Positions 40,867-48,553 of a stretch of DNA of 64,000 nt are shown piece after piece. The notes beneath the pieces are model-generated. The model did no database searches. It was not told the origin of the DNA and saw only the letters and a list, made by a program, of their open reading frames with translations. The stretch comes from Janthinobacterium sp. SUN073. Lineage in GTDB: Bacteria; Pseudomonadota; Gammaproteobacteria; Burkholderiales; Burkholderiaceae_D. The stretch lies in contig NZ_JAPUBT010000003.1 in NCBI RefSeq assembly GCF_030397665.1, positions 426,037 through 490,036 of the forward strand. The letters run 5' to 3'. The position numbers and the translations under genes were made by a program. Every line of letters begins with the position of its first letter. Within the stretch, counting starts at the first letter, position 1.

Positions 40867-40956
40867 TGCAACATATTTGCCGCGGCGTGCAATCAGGCCG
40901 ATGATTTGCTCGAACAACTGCGTGATACCGTCCACGAATGATTCGGACCGATCCAT
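40867..40956 (-). pseudogene. Truncated 5' end of a phage gene
   Basis: A minus-strand start (ATG 40956) has a GGAGG ribosome site and is placed correctly after the upstream stop. It encodes MDRSESFVDGITQLFEQIIG and about 12 more plausible residues. Beyond that the frame runs antisense through the plus-strand membrane gene and loses protein character. I read it as the stump of an operon gene interrupted by the insertion. It might still make a chimeric product. Confidence 0.35.
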
Positions 40957-40958
40957 CG

Positions 40959-41384
40959 TCAACCCTCCATCGCGCGCTTGATGCCAGCGCCATCGAGGCC
41001 AGCAGCCTTGCAGCCCAGGCGCGTGGCGTGGAAATAGGTCATATCGCCGACCGGGCTGCCGGCCGTGGCCAAGCCGGCAGCCACCAGGCGCTGCATGGCC
41101 TCGTGCTGCTGGCCGCTACCAGCGGCAAAATAGTTGCGCCATCCCCACTTGGACTTCGGATGTTGCTGCACGGCGCCCAGCATGTGCTGCAGCTTTGCGA
41201 AGTCGCCAGGCATGATCGCGTCGCGGACGGCCGCCAGCGCGCAGGCGGCGCATTTGCCGTGCTGGGTCAGCTGCTTGCTGGTGCTGGCTTTGCCGCAGGC
41301 GCAGACCTTGCGGATCAGTGAATAGGCGGGCGCGGCCTGGTTCGCCAGATGGTGGCGGGTAATTTGGGCGGGGTTGGTAATCAT
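40959..41384 (-). CDS. Phage protein with zinc-ribbon-like Cys motif
   Basis: A 141-residue protein from ATG 41384 (MITNPAQITRHHLANQAAP). A CACGKASTSKQLTQHGKCAAC motif (about 32-52) looks like a small zinc ribbon. A helical part with WGWRNYFAAG and a C-terminal winged-helix-like region (MQRLVAAGLATAG, MTYFHATRLGCKAAGL) follow. The C-terminal pattern is found in several prophage proteins of unknown role. The start is separated from the plus-strand gene at 41421 by a short shared promoter region. Confidence 0.65.
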   Translation of the reverse strand: MITNPAQITRHHLANQAAPAYSLIRKVCACGKASTSKQLTQHGKCAACALAAVRDAIMPGDFAKLQHMLGAVQQHPKSKWGWRNYFAAGSGQQHEAMQRLVAAGLATAGSPVGDMTYFHATRLGCKAAGLDGAGIKRAMEG

Positions 41385-41420
41385 GATAGGATTGCCTTTT
41401 GACAACTTTAGGGGATCGGC

Positions 41421-41612
41421 ATGCGCTTTGACGTTGATGAGTTCCGTACTGCATACAAAGCGTGGAAGGCGGCGACCGAGCGATACGACGACCACATCGA
41501 GAAGTTGATTGCCGGATCCGCGACGATGGATGCGGAAATGCTGGCGATCATTGACGATCTTAAGATTAAGCACGCGGCTTTCATGGATGCTGGCAAGCCC
41601 ATGGTTCGCTGA
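41421..41612 (+). CDS. Small hypothetical protein
   Basis: A 63-residue helical protein with a TAGGGG ribosome site before ATG 41421. Composition is coiled-coil-like (FDVDEFRTAYKAWKAATERYDDHIEKLIAG and a second helix with DAEMLAIIDDLKIKHAAF). It reads opposite to the surrounding operon and divergently from the 41384 gene. A minus-strand frame in the same place is poorer. No family recognised; possibly a small regulator or inhibitor. Confidence 0.5.
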   Translation: MRFDVDEFRTAYKAWKAATERYDDHIEKLIAGSATMDAEMLAIIDDLKIKHAAFMDAGKPMVR

Positions 41613-41623
41613 CTGTTCATGTG

Positions 41624-43972
41624 TCACGCCACCCTCGCAATCTCGCGCTCGTGCGCAAAGTTGGCGAGGATCAAGGCCTTGGCCATGGGCGGGCAGACTG
41701 AATTGCCGCACATGCGCACCTGGGCCGACTTCGTCAGTTTCAGGCCCTGTGCCGGGTCATCCCCGATGATGTAATCGTCGGGAAATCCCTGGGCCCGGAA
41801 CAGTTCGCGCGGCTGCAGCATGCGCAGGCCGATATCCAAGATCTGATAGTCCTGGCCATGGATCGTCACCAGGCCGAAACGGTCGCGGCTCGTGACGGTG
41901 GCCAGTGGCCCGTCGATCTCCGGCGCCTGGTCGGTACCGTAATAGCTCAACAAGAAAGCGCGCACCTCGGCGTGGTGCTGGCCACCGGCGCTGACGGTAC
42001 CCAACGGCTCGTCCGTGCCGGCCGCCGTGCTAGTACCGCGCAGCTTGATCATGTTGCTCGTGACCAGGGCGGACTTGCCGCCACCACCAGCCATTACTGT
42101 ACCAAGCGGCGCATCAGCGGCGTGGCCGACGCTGGCGCCCATATCGCGCTGAATGTGTGCTGTGACAATGCCCATGGCATTGCCAGTGCCAGGCCGGGCC
42201 TGTTGGCCTCCAGCCGTGACCGTGTGCAAGGGTTCATCGAGGGGGCTGCCGGTGGCGCCGGTGCGGAACTTCGTGATGTGAGCCGACACCATCGAGAAAT
42301 GGCCGCCCTTGACCTGGGCGCAAATGGTGCGCAGCGGTTCGTCTGCCGGCATCACGCGTTGATTGCTCGCGTTGGCGTGCTCGGTCAAGAACGCTGTCAC
42401 CAGGCTGTGGTGGTCGCATGCGGTGACCGTGCCGATAGGATCGGCCAGATCCGATCCGACGACGCCCGTGTAATGCTTGGCCAGGAACGCCGTGGCCACG
42501 GCCTTATTGCCGCTGGCCGTCACAGTGCCCAGCGGCGCCTCGACGTCGTGCGCGCCGGGGCCCCAACGCTTCACGCCACCTGGCGATACCTCGCCGTGGG
42601 CGGCGTCGACCAGCACAGCCGTCACCAGAGCTGCGTCGGCCTTCGACGTGGCAGTCGCAGTTGGCTCGTTCAGGCCGCGCGGGCGGCTCTGGCCAGCACG
42701 GCCGCCGACGCCGGTCAACAATGCCGAGACCAGAGCCTGGTTGCCAGCTGCGGTAATGGTCGGCACCGGCATGTCGGCGCCAGCGCCAGGATGGCCGGTG
42801 GTATTGGTCATGACGAACGGTGCAAGCTCGGCTTCGATCAGCGCGTGGCGGTTCTCGGTCGTCACGGTATTGATTGGTTCACTTGGGAACTGCCCGCGCG
42901 CGTCTGCTGGGCGCTTATCGCTGTAGTAAGGGCTGAGGAAAGCGGTCGACAGCGCCTTCTCGCCGCGGTGTGCGCCTGTTATGGTGCGGAACGGTTCCCC
43001 GATGGATTCGGTACGATCGCCGCCCTGGTGGGTGACCGGGACGATAGTCGGCGCCACCATCGCGAAGCCTGGCGCACTGGTAATCGTCCGCAGCGGCTCA
43101 CCCATTGGCCACACGTTCGCAGCCCTGCCGCTAGTCTTGCTGTTCGCGACATTCACGATGTACGGTTCTTCCGCGTCAACCACATAGCGCATGATGCCCT
43201 TAGCGATCCGGCGCAGCGTCGCTGGCGCCAGCGGCCGGTCGCGCTCGAAGATCGACGGGCACGGCAGGCTGAAGTCGATGCACTCGGCCGCCGTGCGGTA
43301 CGGCAGCAGCTTGCCGGCGCGCACGCCGATGCTGTCTGGCGCGCCATGGGTAGGCTCTGGCCACTTGATGGCGATGCCGTCGCGGCGCGCCACCAGGAAG
43401 AAACGCTTGCGGATTGTGGGCGTATCGTGGTCGCAGCCTCGCATTTCACGGTAGTCGACGGTGTAGCCGTGCCCGCGCAGCTGACGGATGAACGAATCGA
43501 ACGTCTTGCCCTTCTTCGCCGGATCCGGCTTGGCGCTGCCGTCGGCCTCGACCAGCAGCGGGCCCCACGTCTTAAATTCCTCGACGTTTTCCAGCATGAT
43601 CACGCGCGGCTTGCACTTGGCTGCCCAGCGCAACGTCACCCAGGCCAGGCCACGGATGCGTTTTTCGACGGGCTTGCCGCCCTTGGCCTTGCTGAAATGC
43701 TTGCAGTCCGGCGACAGCCAGACCAGGCCTACGGGGCGGTTGCCCGTCACCTTGATCGGATCGACGTCCCATACGCTTTCGCACAGGTGCGTGGTGTGCG
43801 GGTGGTTCGCCGCGTGCATGGCCAGTGCCTCGGGATCGTGGTTGATGGCGATATCGACCGGACGGCCGAACGCCTGCTCCAGTCCGGTGCTGGTACCGCC
43901 ACCGCCGGCGAAGTTATCGATGATGAGCTCGCTGCCGAGGTCAAGAGAAAGGGTGAAGGAATCGCGCCTCAT
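41624..43972 (-). CDS. DNA cytosine-5 methyltransferase with 12-unit repeat array
   Basis: A 782-residue protein. Motif I FAGGGG (21-26), catalytic Cys90 in LSPDCKHFS (the family PC motif with Asp instead of the second Pro) and ENV (128-130) are all present. A C-terminal AQGFPDDYI and QVRMCGNSV (motifs IX-X) complete the enzyme. Between about residues 325 and 720 a unit of 25-40 residues with the core 'EPL.TVTA......LV.A.L' is repeated about 12 times, where a target-recognition domain should lie. The start is ATG 43972, overlapping the upstream stop. Upstream residues in frame are shadow. It may hypermodify or protect phage DNA. Confidence 0.85.
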   Translation of the reverse strand: MRRDSFTLSLDLGSELIIDNFAGGGGTSTGLEQAFGRPVDIAINHDPEALAMHAANHPHTTHLCESVWDVDPIKVTGNRPVGLVWLSPDCKHFSKAKGGKPVEKRIRGLAWVTLRWAAKCKPRVIMLENVEEFKTWGPLLVEADGSAKPDPAKKGKTFDSFIRQLRGHGYTVDYREMRGCDHDTPTIRKRFFLVARRDGIAIKWPEPTHGAPDSIGVRAGKLLPYRTAAECIDFSLPCPSIFERDRPLAPATLRRIAKGIMRYVVDAEEPYIVNVANSKTSGRAANVWPMGEPLRTITSAPGFAMVAPTIVPVTHQGGDRTESIGEPFRTITGAHRGEKALSTAFLSPYYSDKRPADARGQFPSEPINTVTTENRHALIEAELAPFVMTNTTGHPGAGADMPVPTITAAGNQALVSALLTGVGGRAGQSRPRGLNEPTATATSKADAALVTAVLVDAAHGEVSPGGVKRWGPGAHDVEAPLGTVTASGNKAVATAFLAKHYTGVVGSDLADPIGTVTACDHHSLVTAFLTEHANASNQRVMPADEPLRTICAQVKGGHFSMVSAHITKFRTGATGSPLDEPLHTVTAGGQQARPGTGNAMGIVTAHIQRDMGASVGHAADAPLGTVMAGGGGKSALVTSNMIKLRGTSTAAGTDEPLGTVSAGGQHHAEVRAFLLSYYGTDQAPEIDGPLATVTSRDRFGLVTIHGQDYQILDIGLRMLQPRELFRAQGFPDDYIIGDDPAQGLKLTKSAQVRMCGNSVCPPMAKALILANFAHEREIARVA

Positions 43973-44469
43973 GAATGCGCCCCAGCAGGCTGTGGCGCAA
44001 AATGAGCGCATGGTGGGCTGGCAGTGATCATTGCTACTGGCGCGCCGAATAACGCGACAACCAAGCAATCCCGGCCGTGCTGGCCACGTGGCCAGTTGTT
44101 GGTGCGGGTACGGTACAGATCGAATTCAGCCTGGTCGTCCAGGTCCGGCATGCCGTACAGAGCGCGGACGTGCGCAGCAGCTGGCTCGATTAGCACGAGT
44201 TGGCCAGCAGTGACCAGCTTAGCCAGGCGCTTGCGCACGGTTTCTCGGTGAAGTGTCAGGTCCAGGGCGATATCGCCAATGGTGGCGGCGCCGCAGCGCT
44301 TGACCGTGGCCAGGATATCGGCGGCGCGGTCAGCGCTGGCGGAATTGCGGGTAGTGCTCATTGATAAACTCTGCGCCCCAGCAGGTTTGGCAGCAGACCT
44401 AGCGCGGCCCGCTTGAGGCGGGCGAGCTCCCACGTTTAATGCAGGTAAATCGAGGTGCAGGACATTCAT
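43969..44469 (-). CDS. Helix-turn-helix phage protein
   Basis: A 166-residue protein with a winged helix (about 50-92, DILATVKRCGAATIGDIALDLTLHRETVRKRLAKLVTAGQ). The C-terminal part is Pro- and Cys-containing. ATG 44469 overlaps the preceding stop and has an AGGGAG site; a second ATG at residue 37 would remove a Pro/Ala-rich leader. It overlaps the methyltransferase start by four bases, so the two are translated together. It could regulate or partner the methyltransferase. No specific family is named. Confidence 0.65.
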   Translation of the reverse strand: MNVLHLDLPALNVGARPPQAGRARSAAKPAGAQSLSMSTTRNSASADRAADILATVKRCGAATIGDIALDLTLHRETVRKRLAKLVTAGQLVLIEPAAAHVRALYGMPDLDDQAEFDLYRTRTNNWPRGQHGRDCLVVALFGAPVAMITASPPCAHFAPQPAGAHS

Positions 44470-45185
44470 GGCTGCGCTCCCTTAGCTGCCAGTTCGGCCA
44501 CGCGCTTAGCGCCGGCGGCGTTATAGCGGAACGATTCGACCTGCTTATTCGAGCTGCGCGACTTGTCGAGTACGAAGATGCCGAATTCCGGCACCTTGAG
44601 CCCGTACGCATTCGATATGCGGCCGACCATAGCACTACTGATGCCCAGCTCAGCGCCGATCTCGGTTGCGGACTTCGTGGCTTGATCGAGCGTCGGCAGC
44701 GCCAATACTTCGGTGCCAGCAGCAGGATTAACCAATTTGGCATATATCACTTGCTGGGCCGCGACGCTCAGGCTCGGGAAGCGGTCGCAGATGCCGCCAG
44801 CGATCTTTGCGGCGATCTCGATCGCGCGCGCCTGGCGGAATGCCGACAGCGCCGGGTCGGCGGTGATGCGGGCGCGCGGCGCCGGAACTGCTGCGGCCTC
44901 GATCTCGGCCAGCCGATCGTATACCTTCGTTTGCACTGCGAGCGATTCCGACATCACCATCAACTCGGCCTCGCGCTTCGGCAAGTGATAGCACGGATTT
45001 TTCTTCTGGTTTGCCGCCGTGTAGTAGCCGGAAAAATTTCCCGCTACTACTCCAGGGTGTTTCTCGATGCGCTTCATGAAATCGGAATGCGCCAGTTCGG
45101 CGCGGCCGGGCTCGCGCATGGCATTAATCAGGCCGACCAGCTCGACGCTGGACATGGTTGGCTGGTGGTGTACAATCTTGGACAT
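44466..45185 (-). CDS. Rha-like phage regulatory protein
   Basis: A 239-residue protein starting at ATG 45185 with a GGGAAA ribosome site. The first 90 residues (VELVGLINAMREPGRAELAHSDFMKRIEKHPG, then FSGYYTAANQKKNPCYHLPKREAELMVMSES) match the Rha regulator form, where '.vs...iA...gk.H..vl..i' is followed by 'y....rk...y.ltrdg..lL...'. The rest is helical with a helix-turn-helix-like segment near 180 (SATEIGAELGISSAMVGRISNAYG). In P22-like and lambdoid phages Rha interferes with lytic growth under some host conditions. Confidence 0.7.
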   Translation of the reverse strand: MSKIVHHQPTMSSVELVGLINAMREPGRAELAHSDFMKRIEKHPGVVAGNFSGYYTAANQKKNPCYHLPKREAELMVMSESLAVQTKVYDRLAEIEAAAVPAPRARITADPALSAFRQARAIEIAAKIAGGICDRFPSLSVAAQQVIYAKLVNPAAGTEVLALPTLDQATKSATEIGAELGISSAMVGRISNAYGLKVPEFGIFVLDKSRSSNKQVESFRYNAAGAKRVAELAAKGAQP

Positions 45186-45214
45186 TGATTTCCCAATCAA
45201 AGTGTTTTAAGGAA

Positions 45215-45238
45215 GCCCGCCTGCCAGCGGGCTTTTTT
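45215..45238. terminator. Bidirectional terminator hairpin
   Basis: A 6-bp GCCCGC/GCGGGC stem with a 6-base loop, followed by six T on the plus strand and TTCCTT on the minus strand. It lies in the minus-strand early transcript between small regulators and the Rha-like gene, the place of lambda tR1-like sites. Confidence 0.65.
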
Positions 45239-45387
45239 CATTTCTGGCCTTGCAGTTCCTGAAGCATTGCTTCGTAGTGCTGGCGCGTCCGCACGTGGCC
45301 GGGGTCGACCGCCAGTTCACGCTCGACATGCTCTTGCTGCTGGGCGCCCTGCTCGGCCTGCGCCGGCGCGCCGCCTTCCGGCTGCAT
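45238..45387 (-). CDS. Very small phage protein
   Basis: A 49-residue frame from ATG 45387 to TGA 45238. It begins MQPEGGAPAQAEQG and has a basic aromatic helix near the end (HVRTRQHYEAMLQELQGQK). It starts 12 bases after the stop of the XRE-type gene, suggesting coupled translation, and ends exactly at the terminator hairpin. Composition is protein-like, but small size limits certainty. No function can be given. Confidence 0.5.
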   Translation of the reverse strand: MQPEGGAPAQAEQGAQQQEHVERELAVDPGHVRTRQHYEAMLQELQGQK

Positions 45388-45398
45388 CGTCGTCCAGG

Positions 45399-45662
45399 TC
45401 AAGCTGGCACCTCGGCGCGAGCGATGCGCTTGAGCTCGCGGATCGACACGTCGAACACCTCGTGCATGCGGATCAACAGCGAGGCGCCGATCGGCAGGCG
45501 GCCGTGGCGAATCTTGGAAATCACTGGCGGCGCCACTTCCAGCGCGCGGGCCAGGGCGGCGTCGTTCTTCGGGCCTTTGGCAAGCAGCGTGTCGAGCAGC
45601 TCGTTGTTGCCAGCAGCGTTGTCCAGCGAGCGATACGGCGTAATTGCAGTTGTTTGCGTCAT
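45399..45662 (-). CDS. XRE-like HTH regulator (CII position)
   Basis: An 87-residue protein with a helix-turn-helix at about 32-58 (NDAALARALEVAPPVISKIRHGRL), followed by SLLIRMHEVFDVSIRELKRI, as in lambda-repressor-type HTH proteins. It lies downstream of the Cro-like gene on the early minus transcript, where lambdoid phages keep cII. It may activate lysogeny promoters or repress early transcription. Family assignment beyond XRE is not safe. Confidence 0.7.
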   Translation of the reverse strand: MTQTTAITPYRSLDNAAGNNELLDTLLAKGPKNDAALARALEVAPPVISKIRHGRLPIGASLLIRMHEVFDVSIRELKRIARAEVPA

Positions 45663-45738
45663 GTCATGTTCCTAATTGATGGTGATTAAAGTGGCCAAAT
45701 CCGGCCATGCGATGCTGTAGCTGTCGGGTGCGGGTTCG

Positions 45739-45954
45739 TTATGGCGGCTCGCGCCGCGGCACCTCGTACTTCTTCGCCACCCTGTCGGTGGCATCGCGCC
45801 ATTTCTGGCGCGCCTCCTTGTGCGCGGCCTTCGCCGCGCTCTCGCCCTCCCCGTCCTTGGCGCCCTGCAAGTCTTTCTCGGCCTGCCGGTAGATCATCGA
45901 ACGCTGGAAAACCAGCTCCTTTTCCTCGGCCGTGACCTCAGCTGCTCTATTCAA
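45739..45954 (-). CDS. Small coiled-coil phage protein
   Basis: A 71-residue protein. TTG at 45954 is taken as start because a GGAGG ribosome site lies six bases before it, whereas longer frames have none. The chain is charged and helical (VTAEEKELVFQRSMIYRQAEKDLQGA, then KEARQKWRDATDRVAKKY) and ends PRREPP. It follows the RHH-like gene on the early minus transcript. Unknown function; similar charged helical proteins occur near cII in related prophages. Confidence 0.5.
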   Translation of the reverse strand: MNRAAEVTAEEKELVFQRSMIYRQAEKDLQGAKDGEGESAAKAAHKEARQKWRDATDRVAKKYEVPRREPP

Positions 45955-45971
45955 TAGCTGCCTCCATGCCG

Positions 45972-46262
45972 TTAAACCCGCATCCGCACGACGCGCGGGA
46001 CGACGCCAAAGCACGGGCGCGGTGCCGGCACAATCTGGGCCCTGCTATTTATTGATTTGGGCCTAGCTCCGCTGGAAAACGGCGGCGTATCATTCCGTTT
46101 CGGCCTGGCGTCCAGGTGATCGCGGATGATTACGATCGTGCATTCGTTCAGCACGTCGCTGACGGTCTTGCGCATCGCAGTGCACGCGGCTTGCAAGGCA
46201 TCTTTGTTCTCGTCGGTGATGTAGCCTTTGACGAGCGCGGTACGTTTTTGCTTCTGTTTCAT
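45972..46262 (-). CDS. Small RHH-like DNA-binding protein
   Basis: A 96-residue protein with a strong CAGGAG ribosome site before ATG 46262. The first 55 residues (KRTALVKGYITDENKDALQAACTAMRKTVSDVLNECTI) have a ribbon-helix-helix-like strand-helix-helix order. The tail is basic and Pro-rich and may be disordered. It is the next gene after the Cro-like one on the early minus strand and is a possible regulator of early transcription. Confidence 0.55.
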   Translation of the reverse strand: MKQKQKRTALVKGYITDENKDALQAACTAMRKTVSDVLNECTIVIIRDHLDARPKRNDTPPFSSGARPKSINSRAQIVPAPRPCFGVVPRVVRMRV

Positions 46263-46377
46263 GGTTTTCTCCTGGTGGTCGGTGTTACAGGGTTTGCGTA
46301 CAGCGAAAAATAGGCAGAAGTTGCCAACGTGTTAAATTTCTATTTCTACATGTCAATTCACAGGAAAGGCAACCTCC

Positions 46378-46644
46378 ATGGAAAACGAAACTTATGTGGT
46401 CAGGCTCGCGGTGGACGCGAACACGTCGGTGCCTTGGCCTAAAGACGTGCCAGCGCCGGCTGTGGGCGACAAAATAACTGGCTTAATCCACGGCCTCGCA
46501 GTCAAAGGAACGGTGGTCGAACGTGAATGGGGTGTCGACTTCGCTCCCGGAAAAGCTGTGATTGCCTCCGTGCTGACAATCACCGTGGAATCTCAATCAG
46601 TGGCGCAACCAAAACAGGCAAAAGGCCACCCGCCGAAACCTTGA
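46378..46644 (+). CDS. Small hypothetical protein near immunity region
   Basis: An 88-residue beta-rich protein (TYVVRLAVDANTSVPWPKDVP, then VGDKITGLIHGLAVKGTVVERE and a final ASVLTITVES strand) with an AGGAAAGG purine box before ATG 46378. It reads toward the Cro-like gene, convergent with it. The pattern suggests a small five-stranded barrel. Function unknown. Being on the plus strand, inside the early minus operon, it might be expressed in the lysogen. Confidence 0.5.
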   Translation: MENETYVVRLAVDANTSVPWPKDVPAPAVGDKITGLIHGLAVKGTVVEREWGVDFAPGKAVIASVLTITVESQSVAQPKQAKGHPPKP

Positions 46645-46681
46645 CGGCATTCGCGCGGCGAGGAAATAGGGATCAGGCGGA

Positions 46682-47023
46682 TCATGGCTTGGCACTCACT
46701 TCAATGCCGACAGCGGCGCGCGCAGGCACGGTGTCGAAGATGGCGTTGGTGGTGGGCGGCTGGCGGCCGGCGTGGCCTGGCGCTGGAACCGGATCAGTGG
46801 CGCGGCGTGGTGCTACCTCGTGGCTGGGTACCCAAATATCGGGCCGAAGATCGCAGAGAGTGAGCTTTGGCTCAGCTGCGACAAGCTTCTTGCAAAGCTC
46901 GGGGCCGGCCCGGCGATGGCCTCCTCCAATCAGGTAGAGGTATGCAACCGAAGTTCCAGCGGCGTCGGCCAAGATTTTGCGGTCGCAAGGCGCGGCTTGC
47001 TTGAGGTAATTTTTCATATCCAT
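46682..47023 (-). CDS. Cro-like (YdaS-type) repressor
   Basis: A 113-residue protein. The N-terminal 70 residues have the YdaS/Cro-type helix-turn-helix: MDMKNYLKQAAPCDRKILAD, AAGTSVAYLYLIGGGHRRAGP, then the helix LCKKLVAAEPKLTLCDLRPDIW. The C-terminal tail is Pro/Ala-rich. It is divergent from cI across a 93-base operator region with three repeats, exactly the Cro position. It probably blocks cI transcription and lowers early transcription in lytic growth. The first two ATGs are two codons apart; I use the first. Confidence 0.82.
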   Translation of the reverse strand: MDMKNYLKQAAPCDRKILADAAGTSVAYLYLIGGGHRRAGPELCKKLVAAEPKLTLCDLRPDIWVPSHEVAPRRATDPVPAPGHAGRQPPTTNAIFDTVPARAAVGIEVSAKP

Positions 47024-47031
47024 TCCACGAC

Positions 47032-47098
47032 TTTACCATAAAGATAAACTTTCTAGTGGAATTTATTTATCTTTTTGGTTGTTTATCTTTTTGTTAAA
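47032..47098. promoter_or_regulatory. OR-like region: three 17-bp operators
   Basis: Three copies of TTTATCTTTTTGGTAAA-like sites: 47032-47048 (reverse orientation, TTTATCTTTATGGTAAA), 47066-47082 (last bases diverge) and 47082-47098 (TTTATCTTTTTGTTAAA). They lie between the divergent Cro-like and CI genes. Promoters for both genes must overlap them. The same site recurs twice at 50695-50744. Confidence 0.82.
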
Positions 47099-47116
47099 TT
47101 AGAAGACCATCACGCG

Positions 47117-47824
47117 ATGACAAGAGAAGAAATCAGACGAGAGAACGCCCGCGCCCTTGCCGACCTTGCAGGCGGCCAGGTGGAATTCGGGCGCGCCCTC
47201 AATATGGTCCCGTCGCAGGTAAGTCAAATAATTGGCAAGACGCCAATAAAAAACATCGGGAATTCAATCGCCAAGCGTATTGAGCAGGCTTTCGAGAAGC
47301 CAACTGGCTGGCTTGATGTGAGGCATGCAGTGGATCAGAGCGACGGACATGTCGACGCGCCTGGCGCGCGGCCGGTGACTGACGATGATGATATGGCCCC
47401 TGTTATGGTCGCCATACGCATGGTTCCCGAACATTTACGGGCGGGAATTACCGGCTTCGAGGCAGATAGCGTTTTTGATGACGTCGGGCATTTACACGTG
47501 CCTCGCCAGTGGCTCGAAGAAAACGACCTCACTACCCACCAGCTGCTCGCGATCAAAGTAAAGGGCGAAAGCATGGTGCCGATGATGTACGAAGGCGACG
47601 TGGCTGTCGTCAATACAAAAGATACGAGCCGTGTGAGTGGCGGCGTTTTCGCACTGAATTACAAGGGCGAGTCGGTGGTAAAACGCCTGCGCTACGAACG
47701 GCGCGAATGGTATCTGGCGTCCGAAAACCCCGATTTCCAACAAGAGCCGTGCCGCACTGGCGACTGCAAGGTAATCGGCCGCGTTGTCCGTTTCGAGCCA
47801 CGTAATTTCAAGGATCGACTGTGA
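47117..47824 (+). CDS. CI-like repressor, S24 (LexA-type) self-cleaving
   Basis: A 235-residue lysogeny repressor. ATG 47117 (MTREEIRRENARALADLAGG) is chosen; the earlier frame runs through operators. The N-terminal HTH covers about 20-52 (QVEFGRALNMVPSQVSQIIG). The C-terminal S24 peptidase domain has Ser152 in KVKGESMVPMM and Lys189 in ESVVKRL as the catalytic pair, and Ala109-Gly110 is a possible self-cleavage site. RecA-stimulated cleavage would give SOS induction. It is followed with a four-base overlap by lysogen-expressed genes. Confidence 0.92.
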   Translation: MTREEIRRENARALADLAGGQVEFGRALNMVPSQVSQIIGKTPIKNIGNSIAKRIEQAFEKPTGWLDVRHAVDQSDGHVDAPGARPVTDDDDMAPVMVAIRMVPEHLRAGITGFEADSVFDDVGHLHVPRQWLEENDLTTHQLLAIKVKGESMVPMMYEGDVAVVNTKDTSRVSGGVFALNYKGESVVKRLRYERREWYLASENPDFQQEPCRTGDCKVIGRVVRFEPRNFKDRL

Positions 47825-48132
47825 GTCCCGCTCCTGGCAGCCGCGATGCGGCGCGGCCGACGATCTTCAAGGTTATTTTCCCTGGTCTTGTGGCAGCTGT
47901 GACGGCGCTACTTTTCTTTGGGTATTGGTCGTTGCACCGTGAGCCGGTCGGCGCAGCTCCAAGTCGCCTGCAAGTAGACGCCCAAGAGAAATCCGCAGCC
48001 AAGGATGCGATTGAGCTTTGCTGGGGCCGTGCTAAAGCGTTGCCATCGGGATCGGGCGAAGCACAAATTGCCCAGGATGCATGCCAGCAGATGCAAGTGC
48101 AATACGAGCAAACCTATCGACTGACACCATGA
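47821..48132 (+). CDS. Small membrane protein, rex-position operon
   Basis: A 103-residue protein with one membrane segment (about 17-38, VIFPGLVAAVTALLFFGYW) and a mainly helical periplasmic tail with two Cys (ELCWGRA and QDACQQM). It starts with GTG at 47821, overlapping the cI stop, so it is translated with the repressor and should be made in the lysogen. The helical tail with 'C......A..P.....aq..C' resembles small phage envelope proteins of unknown role. Together with the next gene it may act at the cell envelope, for example in superinfection exclusion. Confidence 0.7.
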   Translation: MSPAPGSRDAARPTIFKVIFPGLVAAVTALLFFGYWSLHREPVGAAPSRLQVDAQEKSAAKDAIELCWGRAKALPSGSGEAQIAQDACQQMQVQYEQTYRLTP

Positions 48133-48452
48133 TCCTAAAATCAATTTTCGTCGCGGCAGGCTTGGCCCTATCACTTGCCGCTAGTGCCGCGCCCTGCAAC
48201 AAGATGGCGGCCCAAGACGTGCAGCGCGGCCTCAGCGAATTCGCCAAGTCGCACATCGAGGGCGACCACCTCACCGTGCATTGGACGTATGCAATCGAAA
48301 AGCAGCCCGAGGCGAAGCGACTGAAGATGATCACGACCTATGCTGATATGGATGCGTGCCTGGGTGGTACTGCGCGGGAAATCATGTTCTATCGCAAGGG
48401 TAAGTTGATGGGGCTTGCCTCACCGACTTCCGGCGTAAGGCTGGTGAAATAA
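48129..48452 (+). CDS. Small exported protein, rex-position operon
   Basis: A 107-residue protein starting at ATG 48129 (overlapping the previous stop by ATGA). It has a clear signal peptide, MILKSIFVAAGLALSLAASA, with likely cleavage before APCNK. The mature 87-residue part has two Cys (APCNKMA and MDACLGG), probably a disulfide, and Lys/Glu-rich strands. Since the preceding protein is membrane-anchored with a periplasmic tail, the two could form a periplasmic complex. No family is recognised. Expression with cI is expected. Confidence 0.7.
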   Translation: MILKSIFVAAGLALSLAASAAPCNKMAAQDVQRGLSEFAKSHIEGDHLTVHWTYAIEKQPEAKRLKMITTYADMDACLGGTAREIMFYRKGKLMGLASPTSGVRLVK

Positions 48453-48553
48453 ATATTAAATTCACTTTTTTGACTCAACAGTGAATATTTTCGCCCCAGA
48501 GAAATCTCAAAGAAAAGCTGAAAATTCGTTGCATATTAAAGGGTGTAAAGCTT

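Noticed and set aside
40180..40962. Full-length minus-strand frame of 260 codons opposite the membrane protein gene
   Set aside because: Only its first 30-odd residues look like protein; the rest is antisense to a plus-strand gene with a GGAGG site and two membrane segments.
41858..44005. 715-codon open frame on the plus strand opposite the cytosine methyltransferase
   Set aside because: It is the GC-rich antisense of a gene with clear catalytic motifs and has no ribosome site, family signature or operon fit.
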